DNA of 7,632 nt from Clostridia bacterium (GTDB lineage: Bacteria; Bacillota; Clostridia; TANB77; CAG-508): positions 1 to 7,632 of the forward strand of contig CAAGEF010000041.1 in assembly GCA_900768805.1 (NCBI GenBank), written 5' to 3'. The notes under the pieces were generated by a model. That model saw only the letters and a program-made list of their open reading frames with translations. It had not been told where the DNA came from and ran no database searches. Shown in pieces: positions 1 to 5,317 of the stretch. Each line of letters opens with the position of its first letter. The stretch's first letter is position 1. Made by a program: the position numbers and the translations under genes.

Positions 1-72
1 TTGTAGAAAAAAGTCGAAAAATTTTTTAAACTTGATATAACTGTAAAAGAGTTGTTTTGACTACTGAAAGGG

Positions 73-101
73 TTGACTAAAAAAAAGAAAGTCAGTATAA
101 T
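73..101 (+). promoter_or_regulatory. Sigma-A promoter, near consensus
   Basis: TTGACT at 73-78 (5 of 6 to the -35 consensus) is followed after exactly 17 bases by TATAAT at 96-101 (perfect -10). Transcription would start near 108 and read rightward towards the gene at 372. This is the best promoter in the window. A second TTGACT lies at 57-62 and an inverted AGTCA at 90-94 sits between the two promoter boxes, so a repressor could bind here. Confidence 0.75.
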
Positions 102-261
102 ATAAAAAATTAATCATATTTAGTAGAAAAAAGGAGAAACAACAATTAATTAGATAATATACGAACTTTATATGTACTAATAATAAATTTCAATACAATT
201 AATAGTTAAATGAAAATAAAAGTATGACATTCAAAATGGAAGGGAGGATTCTATATTAAAA

Positions 262-331
262 ATGGCTTATTAAGATAATAGATGTTGTTTAAATATAGTA
301 ATAAATAAAATTAAAAGCCATAATAGTTTTT
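262..331 (+). other. Possible leader hairpin with trailing T run
   Basis: ATGGCTT (262-268) is an exact inverted match to AAGCCAT (315-321). TTAA at 270-273 can also pair with TTAA at 311-314, giving about 11 pairs with one bulged base and a 37-base AT-rich loop. A T run (327-331) begins five bases after the stem. This could be a weak attenuator or processing structure in the leader of the gene at 372. The large loop and AT-rich inner stem make it uncertain. Confidence 0.3.
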
Positions 332-371
332 CAACATTAAATAGAAATTTAATAAAAGAAAGGAAAATGTT

Positions 372-788
372 ATGGAGAATTTAAAAGTACGAAGAAAAAA
401 TGAAATTAGAACAATTAGTGAATTAGGTCAAATTGTAATACCATTAGTCAAAAGAAAAGAATTAAAAATTAATGCTGGAGATAAATTAGAAATATATAGA
501 AGTGGAAATAATATTATATTAAAAAAAATTAAGGTAGACATTCGCAAAGATATAATTGAAACAGTAAAAGCAATTATTAATAATGAAATAGAACTTGATA
601 TTAAAGTTAAAAGAATTAAGACTAATACTGATAAAAGTTATGATAAAGATCATTCTGTAAGGACTATTGACGAATTAGGGAGAGTAATTATTCCAATAGA
701 ATTAAGGAAAGAATTAAATATAATGGAAAATGATAAAATGAAAATATGCATAAAAGATAATATGATTATTTTAATAAAAATTAAATAA
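372..788 (+). CDS. Tandem AbrB-domain transcriptional regulator
   Basis: The 138-residue protein carries two copies of the SpoVT/AbrB swapped-hairpin DNA-binding domain, at about residues 12-54 and 96-138, joined by a charged, partly helical linker of about 40 residues. The second copy closely resembles the N-terminal domain of Bacillus AbrB, with the block VRTIDELGRVIIPIELRK. It keeps Arg97, Arg104, Arg112 and Lys113 at positions matching the AbrB residues Arg8, Arg15, Arg23 and Arg24 known to matter for DNA binding. The first copy keeps Arg13, Arg28 and Lys29 but has Gln20 where AbrB has Arg15, and LVKR in place of IELR. AbrB normally has one such domain per chain and dimerises through it, so this chain could form its own pseudo-dimer (inference). 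The start follows AAAGGA at 359-364. The promoter at 73-101 is the likely driver. It converges on the XRE gene. The target genes cannot be told from the sequence. Confidence 0.88.
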   Translation: MENLKVRRKNEIRTISELGQIVIPLVKRKELKINAGDKLEIYRSGNNIILKKIKVDIRKDIIETVKAIINNEIELDIKVKRIKTNTDKSYDKDHSVRTIDELGRVIIPIELRKELNIMENDKMKICIKDNMIILIKIK

Positions 789-831
789 AAACAAATTACT
801 ACTACATAGTAATAGAAATTTGTTTTATTTA
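783..831. terminator. Hairpin shared by convergent genes
   Basis: The core stem is ATTACTA (795-801) with TAGTAAT (807-813) around the loop CTACA. Outside it, CAAAT at 792-796 and an A-rich left arm match AATTTG (817-822) and the following TTTTATTT, with one extra A on the left and an AGAA bulge on the right. The hairpin overlaps the stop codons of both convergent genes (786-788 plus strand, 825-827 minus strand), with T-rich sequence on the exit side in both directions. It probably ends both transcripts. Being AT-rich, it is weaker than the terminator at 1741-1783. Confidence 0.6.
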
Positions 832-1082
832 AAAAATTTATCGCTATCTTCGTGTAATTGGGCAATAGAAATTCCTAAAACTTTACATATTGCGTATTCT
901 TCATAATCACGAATAAATAATGTATTGTTTTCAATTCTTGAAATATCAGAATTATAAAGTGTAACACCTAAAAGAGCAACTTTGTTTACAAGTTCTCTTT
1001 GAGATAGACCTTTAAGTTCTCTATATTTTTTAATATTTTTGCCGACAATGTTTTGATAGCCGTTAAAGTCCTTAGTTTTCAT
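825..1082 (-). CDS. XRE/Cro-CI family helix-turn-helix regulator
   Basis: The 85-residue protein is essentially one Cro/CI-type helix-turn-helix domain. Residues 12-26 form the first helix, LSQRELVNKV (26-35) fits helix 2, and YNSDISRIENN (43-53) fits the recognition helix region with the typical S-x-I-S-R-I-E pattern. VLGISIAQL (68-76) is the usual closing helix. No effector or peptidase domain is present, so it is a stand-alone DNA-binding protein, probably dimeric. The start is preceded on its own strand by AGGAGGAG (1100-1093), a very strong ribosome binding site. It is divergent from the receiver-domain gene at 1185 and could control itself, that gene or both from the shared 102-base region (inference). 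It is not flanked by a toxin gene or phage genes, so a toxin-antitoxin or prophage role is not supported. Confidence 0.85.
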   Translation of the reverse strand: MKTKDFNGYQNIVGKNIKKYRELKGLSQRELVNKVALLGVTLYNSDISRIENNTLFIRDYEEYAICKVLGISIAQLHEDSDKFFK

Positions 1083-1146
1083 TATATTATTACTCCTCCT
1101 GTAAATATAATTTCAATAATAATATAATATTTTTTTAAATTAAGTG

Positions 1147-1164
1147 TTGCGTACTAATTAGCAA
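1147..1164. promoter_or_regulatory. Imperfect inverted repeat in divergent region
   Basis: The sequence TTGCGTACTAATTAGCAA has TTGC/GCAA ends and an off-centre CTAATTAG palindrome. It lies between the divergent XRE and receiver genes, just ahead of the ribosome binding site of the latter (AAGGAG, 1172-1177) and downstream of a TATAAT at 1123-1128. A binding site for the neighbouring XRE protein is a reasonable guess, but the symmetry is imperfect. Confidence 0.3.
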
Positions 1165-1184
1165 TAAGCGAAAGGAGTAAAATT

Positions 1185-1694
1185 ATGAAAGAAGATATAG
1201 AAAAAAGAACTGATAATGATATAAAGATAAATGAAATAAATATTATAATTGCAGATGATGAAATAAAAACATGTGAAGAAATCAAAAAAATTTTGAGTGA
1301 GTACAACCAAATAAAAATACTTGGAATTGCCAATAATGATGATGAAGAGATTAGAATGATAGAAGAATTAAAGCCTGATGTTGTAATTACTGATTTAATG
1401 AGAAATCATCAATTTACAGGACTGAATATAATAAAAAATTATGCTGAGAAGAAAGAAAGCCCCAAATTTATAGTCGTATCTTTTACTCCAGATCCAGGCT
1501 TATGTTATAGATATAAAAATATTTCAGATTGTTTGTATAAATATCCTAAAATAAATGGAGCAGAACTTGCATATAAAATAATTTGTGCTAAAAGAACTAT
1601 ATTGAAAGAGAAACAAGAATTATTGCAGCAAAAACTAATAGAAAAGAGAAAAACGATTTTTTGGGAGAAATTAAAAAGAATGTTATTTGAATAA
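1185..1694 (+). CDS. Single-domain response regulator (receiver only)
   Basis: The 169-residue protein has one CheY-type receiver domain at about residues 17-135. The acidic pair is Asp24-Asp25 in IIADDE, the phosphoacceptor is Asp70 in VVITDLMRN, the Ser/Thr switch position is Ser99 in FIVVSF, and the conserved lysine is Lys119 in YKYP. The N-terminal part reads like the Spo0A receiver. What follows (136-169) is only a basic, probably helical tail (KEKQELLQQKLIEKRK), with no DNA-binding, Spo0A-C or enzymatic output domain. It may act as a phosphate sink or relay, or bind a partner through the tail (inference). No histidine kinase is encoded in the window. The start has AAGGAG at 1172-1177 with good spacing. 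It is divergent from the XRE gene and is followed by a strong terminator, so it appears to be a single-gene transcript. Confidence 0.85.
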   Translation: MKEDIEKRTDNDIKINEINIIIADDEIKTCEEIKKILSEYNQIKILGIANNDDEEIRMIEELKPDVVITDLMRNHQFTGLNIIKNYAEKKESPKFIVVSFTPDPGLCYRYKNISDCLYKYPKINGAELAYKIICAKRTILKEKQELLQQKLIEKRKTIFWEKLKRMLFE

Positions 1695-1740
1695 AAATAT
1701 AGAGATAAGAGATTTTTGAATCAAGAGGGATTAGCAATTT

Positions 1741-1783
1741 AAAATTAATGGTATCGATTTTCTTTACCATTAATTTTTTTTTT
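1741..1783 (+). terminator. Strong intrinsic terminator
   Basis: AAAATTAATGGTA (1741-1753) pairs perfectly with TACCATTAATTTT (1765-1777), a 13-bp stem around an 11-base loop. The T run that begins in the right arm at 1774 continues to 1783. It lies 47 bases after the receiver gene and insulates the ArsR operon downstream. Confidence 0.88.
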
Positions 1784-1795
1784 ATATTTTTATGA

Positions 1796-1801
1796 TATAA
1801 T
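1796..1801 (+). promoter_or_regulatory. -10 box of the ArsR operon promoter
   Basis: TATAAT at 1796-1801 is a perfect -10 box, 33 bases before the ArsR start codon. The region 17 bases upstream is only the T tract of the preceding terminator, so the -35 box is poor. Such a promoter may be weak or need help, or be kept low by the adjacent palindrome. Transcription would begin near 1808, inside that palindrome. Confidence 0.6.
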
Positions 1802-1819
1802 GGTTTAAAATTATAAACC
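1802..1819. promoter_or_regulatory. Candidate ArsR-type autorepressor operator
   Basis: GGTTTAAAATTATAAACC is an 18-bp palindrome with a single mismatched pair (positions 1808 and 1813). It directly abuts the -10 box and covers the predicted transcription start, 15 bases before the ArsR start codon. ArsR/SmtB repressors typically bind imperfect inverted repeats overlapping their own promoters. Binding here would block transcription of the repressor, the acyl-CoA synthetase and the hydrolase together. That it is the binding site is inference from position and symmetry. Confidence 0.55.
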
Positions 1820-1833
1820 GAAGGGAAGAAAAA

Positions 1834-2178
1834 ATGGAAAATTATTATAATAATAAAGAGGAATTAGCTGCAAAGTTTAAAAAATGTCAAGATATATTTA
1901 TAGCATTAGGAGATTCAACTAGACAAAAAATTCTGTTAATACTTTTAGACAACAAAAAAACAGGCTTAAGAGTAAATGATATCGCAGAACAAACACCACT
2001 TTCAAGACCAGCAGTATCACACCATTTAAAAATATTAAAAACTGCTAATATTGTTGCAGTAAATAGAATAGGAACAAAAAATTATTATCATATTAATTGT
2101 AAAGAAACATCATGGAAGCAATTAGCAGAGTTAAGTGATGATATATACGAAAGAATAAAAAAGTATGAGAATAATTAG
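1834..2178 (+). CDS. ArsR-family winged-helix repressor
   Basis: The 114-residue protein has the usual length and order of the ArsR/SmtB fold. FIALGDSTRQKILLIL (22-37) is the first core helix motif, RVNDIAEQ (46-53) starts the helix-turn-helix, SRPAVSHHLKILKTANIV (57-74) is the recognition helix and its end, and NRIGTKNYYHIN (77-88) is the beta wing. The metal-sensing ELCVCDL-type motif of arsenic and cadmium sensors is absent. The only cysteines, Cys18 and Cys89, are far from the recognition helix. It therefore probably senses something other than a thiophilic metal, or simply autoregulates. The ribosome binding site is AAGGGA at 1821-1826. It is the first gene of an operon with the acyl-CoA synthetase (20-base gap), so a fatty acid or acyl-CoA signal is a plausible guess. 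Confidence 0.9.
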   Translation: MENYYNNKEELAAKFKKCQDIFIALGDSTRQKILLILLDNKKTGLRVNDIAEQTPLSRPAVSHHLKILKTANIVAVNRIGTKNYYHINCKETSWKQLAELSDDIYERIKKYENN

Positions 2179-2198
2179 ATATAGAAGAGGTAAAGAAA

Positions 2199-4049
2199 AT
2201 GGGATTAAGAAATTTAAGAATACCAAAAATGAAATTTAAAAAGATGGAAATGAATGTAGAAGAATTAGAAAAAATAGACTATGAAATGATAGAAAACAAA
2301 AACATAAAAAAGAGAACAATACCATACGATGATATGGCTCACTATAAAACTGTTAAAGAATTTTTTATAAGATCCGTTAAAAAATACCCAAATGAACCAT
2401 GTATTTTAGAAAAACCAAATCATAAAGAAGCCTATCAAACAGTTACTTATAAAGAATTTTGTGAAGATGTTTTTGGATTAGGAACTGCAATGATTAATCT
2501 ATTAAATTTAAAAGATAAAAAGGTTATAATAATTGGAGAAACACAATATGGATGGTATGTATCCTATATGGCAATGCTTTGTGGAGTTGGAATAGCTGTA
2601 CCAACAGACAGAGAACTTCCCGTCAATGAATTAGAAAATATAGTAAGAAGATCAAAGGCATCAGCCATTATATATTCACCAAAAAAAGAAGATGACATTA
2701 AAAAAATAAAAGAAAGAATCCCTGAAGTTGAATATTTTATCGAAATGAAATCAGATAAAGGGATAGAGGGAAAAGGAGTAGGTTTACAAAATTTAATAAG
2801 ATTAGGAAAAGCAATGATAAAATCTGGAAATAATAATTTCGAAAAAATAGAAATAGATCCTGAAGAATTTAAAATACTATTTTTTACATCTGGAACAACA
2901 TCTACTGCCAAAGGTGTCATGTTAAATAATAGAAATTTAGCAGAAAATATAAATGCAGTAACAGCTTATGTAAAAATATCTCCAAAAGACCGATTGCTAT
3001 CTATATTACCATTACATCATTGTTATGAATCAACAATAGGATTCTTATACCCTCTATCACAAGGAGCGTCTATTGCAATATGTGAAGGATTAAGATATAT
3101 TGTACCAAATTTACAAGAAGCTAAGCCATCAGCAATACTAACAGTTCCACTTTTGGTAGAAACTCTTTATAAAAAGATAAATGAAAAAATAGTAAAAAAC
3201 AAAAAGGATAAATTAATAAATACAATGATTTCTGTTACAAATGTTTTAAAAGGAGCAGGAATTGATATTAAAAGAAAAGTATTCAAAGAAATCTACGATA
3301 ATTTGGGTGGAAATTTAAGAATTATTGTTTCAGCTGCAGCACCGATTGAAAGAAAAGTAGGCGAATGGCTTGAAGATATAGGAATCCTATTTTTACAAGG
3401 CTATGGATTAACAGAGACAGCACCAATATCAGCATTAACACCAGAATATAAAACTTGTATTGGTTCAGCCGGAAAAGCAATTGTTCAAGCAGATATTAAA
3501 GTAGAAAATCCAAATGAAAAAGGAGAAGGAGAAATCCTAATCAAAACGCCAACATTAATGATTGGATATTACGAAGATGAAGAAGAAACAAAAAAAGCAA
3601 TTGATAAAGATGGATATTTTCATTCAGGAGATATTGGTTATGTGGATGATGATGGATATGTATTTATAACTGGTAGAAGCAAAAATGTTATTGTTACACA
3701 AAATGGTAAAAATATCTATCCAGAAGAAATTGAAATGTTGCTTGATAAAGTAGAAGAAATAAAAGAAAGTATGGTTTATGGTAAGAAACCTGATACTAAT
3801 AGTAAAAAAGAAGAAAAAGAATTAATTATTACAGCTAGAGTTATACCGGATTATGAAAAAATAGCAGAATTACATGGCAAACTTTCTGAAGATGAAATAT
3901 TCAACTTAATTTGGACAAGAATAAAAGAAGTCAATAAGAAATTAATATCTTATAAAGCAGTAAAGAAACTGGAGATTAAAGAAGGTGAATTTGAAAAAAC
4001 TTCTACTATGAAAATTAAAAGATATAAAGAATTAAATGAAAGTAAATAA
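2199..4049 (+). CDS. AMP-forming long-chain acyl-CoA synthetase-like protein
   Basis: This 616-residue member of the adenylate-forming (ANL) superfamily activates a carboxylic acid, most likely a fatty acid, with ATP to an acyl-adenylate and then normally to acyl-CoA. The phosphate-binding loop is TSGTTSTAKG (230-239), GYGLTE (401-406) is the A5 motif, HSGD (475-478) carries the Asp that binds the AMP ribose, TGR (491-493) is the hinge-region A8 motif, and STMKIKR (602-608) places the A10 catalytic lysine at Lys605. Length and motif spacing fit long-chain acyl-CoA synthetases, with an N-terminal extension of about 45 residues before the usual fold. The loop departs from the common TSGTTGxPKG, with Ser235 for Gly and Ala237 for Pro. 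No signal peptide or clear membrane helix is seen, so it is probably cytoplasmic or peripheral. AGAGG at 2186-2190 supports this start. Substrate and acceptor (CoA or acyl carrier protein) cannot be read from sequence. Confidence 0.9.
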   Translation: MGLRNLRIPKMKFKKMEMNVEELEKIDYEMIENKNIKKRTIPYDDMAHYKTVKEFFIRSVKKYPNEPCILEKPNHKEAYQTVTYKEFCEDVFGLGTAMINLLNLKDKKVIIIGETQYGWYVSYMAMLCGVGIAVPTDRELPVNELENIVRRSKASAIIYSPKKEDDIKKIKERIPEVEYFIEMKSDKGIEGKGVGLQNLIRLGKAMIKSGNNNFEKIEIDPEEFKILFFTSGTTSTAKGVMLNNRNLAENINAVTAYVKISPKDRLLSILPLHHCYESTIGFLYPLSQGASIAICEGLRYIVPNLQEAKPSAILTVPLLVETLYKKINEKIVKNKKDKLINTMISVTNVLKGAGIDIKRKVFKEIYDNLGGNLRIIVSAAAPIERKVGEWLEDIGILFLQGYGLTETAPISALTPEYKTCIGSAGKAIVQADIKVENPNEKGEGEILIKTPTLMIGYYEDEEETKKAIDKDGYFHSGDIGYVDDDGYVFITGRSKNVIVTQNGKNIYPEEIEMLLDKVEEIKESMVYGKKPDTNSKKEEKELIITARVIPDYEKIAELHGKLSEDEIFNLIWTRIKEVNKKLISYKAVKKLEIKEGEFEKTSTMKIKRYKELNESK

Positions 4050-4067
4050 TGCAAAGGAGTTAATTAT

Positions 4068-4763
4068 ATGTCTGAAATATATGCTTTTGGCGATTCAGTG
4101 CTAAAAGGTGTGATATTAGAAAACAATAAGTATAAAGTCTGTAAAAATAGATTTTCAAATATTTGCGAAAATGCTTTAAATGTTGTAGTAGAAAATAAAG
4201 CTAAATTTGGCAGTACCATTACTACTGGAAAAAAGAGTTTTGAAAATAATAGAGATGTGCTTACAAATCCAGATATTGAATATATTGTCCTAGAATTTGG
4301 TGGGAATGATTGTGATTTTAATTGGAAAGAAATATCAGAAAATCCAAATATAGAACATCAAGCTAATAATACAATAGAAGATTTTATAAAAACTTATACA
4401 GAAATCATACAAACAATTAAACAGTATAATAAGAATCCAGTATTATTATCATTGCCACCAATAGATGCAGAAAAGTATATAAATAGGATTTCAAGAAAAT
4501 TAAATAAAGAAAATATTTTAAAATGGATGAAGAATAACCCTTATTTTGTAACTAATTGGCATGAGAGATACAATATAGAAACCTTTAAAATGGCTATCAA
4601 TAATAATATTTCAATAATAGATATAACATCAAAATTTTTAGAGCAAAAGAATTATAGTACTTTTTTATGCGAAGATGGAATACATCCAAATGAAGAAGGG
4701 CATAAACTTATATCTGAGGCAATACAAGAACACATTAAAAGAAAAAATATAGAATTTCATTAA
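4068..4763 (+). CDS. SGNH/GDSL-family hydrolase
   Basis: All four SGNH blocks are present in this 231-residue protein. FGDS (7-10) gives the nucleophile Ser10, Gly48 in KFGST is the block II glycine, GGND (78-81) supplies the oxyanion Asn80, and DGIHPN (203-208) supplies the catalytic Asp203 and His206. The family includes esterases, lysophospholipases, acyl-CoA thioesterases and carbohydrate acetylesterases. There is no signal peptide, so it acts inside the cell. It is the third gene of the operon, 18 bases after the acyl-CoA synthetase and with its own AGGAG at 4055-4059. That supports a substrate linked to acyl groups, such as an acyl-CoA or lysophospholipid that supplies or removes the acid used by the synthetase. 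This pairing is inference. About 75 residues between GGND and the C-terminal block form an insert larger than in compact TesA-type enzymes. Confidence 0.88.
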   Translation: MSEIYAFGDSVLKGVILENNKYKVCKNRFSNICENALNVVVENKAKFGSTITTGKKSFENNRDVLTNPDIEYIVLEFGGNDCDFNWKEISENPNIEHQANNTIEDFIKTYTEIIQTIKQYNKNPVLLSLPPIDAEKYINRISRKLNKENILKWMKNNPYFVTNWHERYNIETFKMAINNNISIIDITSKFLEQKNYSTFLCEDGIHPNEEGHKLISEAIQEHIKRKNIEFH

Positions 4764-4802
4764 TATAAGCACTGGTAGTGCACATACTATTTTATAGATT
4801 TG

Positions 4803-4808
4803 TATACT
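4803..4808 (+). promoter_or_regulatory. Possible -10 box before the two-helix membrane protein
   Basis: TATACT at 4803-4808, preceded by TG, lies 29 bases before the start codon at 4838. The best -35 match is TGCACA at 4779-4784 (4 of 6, 18-base spacer). The 74-base gap to the hydrolase gene contains a short GCACT/AGTGC hairpin (4769-4781) without a T run. Readthrough from the ArsR operon is therefore also possible. Confidence 0.35.
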
Positions 4809-4837
4809 AATGCTAATAATAAAAAAAGGAATAAGAT

Positions 4838-5299
4838 ATGAAAAAAATAATTGAAATTGATTTATTAGATAAATATGATTTGACAGAAAGATATAACGAT
4901 AAAAAACTATCCAAAGAATTAGTCCAATATATCATAGAACAAGCAACATTTATAACTAAAAAAGATAAAATTAGAATTGTAATTAATAAAAAATGTACAA
5001 TAGAGCAAGACTGCATAAAAATGATAGAAAATGGTTTAAAACAAGAATATGAAAAAAGTAAGAAAATATATCATATTACAAATATAAAACAATTATTATT
5101 ATCACTTTTAGGTATTATCTTCTTATTTCTCTCAACATTAATACAAGAAGATATAATCTGGAAAGAAGTTCTATTAATAGGAGGTTGGGTTCCAATATGG
5201 GAAGCAATTGAATTAGAGCTATTTTCTGATTCTGAAGAAAGAAGAAAAAGAATGATACTAAAGAATCTATTAAAAACTGAAATAGAAGAAAAAGAATAG
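4838..5299 (+). CDS. Two-transmembrane protein of unknown function
   Basis: I do not recognise a named family for this 153-residue protein. The first 80 residues are charged and soluble-looking, with alternating short strands and helices (KIRIVIN at 44-50). Two hydrophobic segments follow at about 85-102 (QLLLSLLGIIFLFLSTLI) and 107-127. The second holds the striking run GGWVPIWEAIELELF (115-129), with Glu122 and Glu125 placed inside or at the edge of the membrane. The C-terminus (131-153) is basic then acidic. Both ends would lie on the same side, probably the cytoplasm given the basic SEERRKRM after helix 2. The ribosome binding site AAAGGA at 4825-4830 is moderate. The stop codon lies inside the palindromic terminator at 5289-5317. 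It may be co-transcribed with the lipid operon upstream or have its own promoter. Confidence 0.75.
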   Translation: MKKIIEIDLLDKYDLTERYNDKKLSKELVQYIIEQATFITKKDKIRIVINKKCTIEQDCIKMIENGLKQEYEKSKKIYHITNIKQLLLSLLGIIFLFLSTLIQEDIIWKEVLLIGGWVPIWEAIELELFSDSEERRKRMILKNLLKTEIEEKE

Positions 5300-5317
5300 T
5301 AGCTACTATTCTTTTTT
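5289..5317. terminator. Perfectly palindromic bidirectional terminator
   Basis: Bases 5289-5302 and 5303-5316 are exact reverse complements, a 28-bp perfect palindrome with AGCT at the centre, an A run on the left and a T run on the right (5312-5317). It reads as a rho-independent terminator from both sides. The TAG stop of the plus-strand gene (5297-5299) lies in one arm. The mirror-image TAG (5306-5308, minus strand) in the other arm closes the minus-strand frame described next, so both frames end in ...KE-stop. Confidence 0.82.

Larger units (their letters stand above)
1..371. other. Gene-free region upstream of the tandem-AbrB gene
   Basis: No reading frame of useful length is visible on either strand; frames are broken every few codons. 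The stretch holds a strong promoter (73-101), TTGACT/AGTC repeats around it, two ribosome-binding-like sequences that lead to no real gene (AAGGAG at 132-136 with no start codon after it; GGGAGG at 242-247 followed by a three-codon frame at 262), and a long-range inverted repeat at 262-321. If transcription starts near 108, the gene at 372 has a leader of about 260 bases. The orphan ribosome-binding-like sites could be remnants of lost small genes or chance in purine-rich DNA. Confidence 0.6.

Noticed and set aside
57..94. CtsR-type heat-shock operator suggested by TTGACT repeats
   Set aside because: CtsR sites are tandem heptads three bases apart of GGTCAAA type. Here the copies are 16 bases apart and lack the motif.
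262..273. Leader peptide starting at the ATG at 262
   Set aside because: The frame ends after three codons (M-A-Y), and the GGGAGG sequence is 14 bases away, too far for normal initiation.
825..1082. Antitoxin of a toxin-antitoxin pair, or prophage repressor
   Set aside because: No adjacent toxin-sized gene or phage gene; the neighbours are an AbrB-type regulator and a receiver protein.
1834..2178. Arsenic or heavy-metal sensor
   Set aside because: The cysteine metal-site motif of such sensors is absent and there is no efflux pump or arsenate reductase gene in the operon.
2564..2920. Minus-strand open frame of 118 codons inside the acyl-CoA synthetase gene
   Set aside because: It lies wholly antisense to conserved catalytic motifs and its product is low-complexity Ser/Ile/Phe. 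The other long antisense frames over 4813-5016, 5589-5900 and 6560-7622 are shadows for the same reason.
4769..4781. GCACT-GGT-AGTGC hairpin as a terminator after the hydrolase gene
   Set aside because: Only five pairs, a three-base loop and no T run after it. Left as a minor hairpin.
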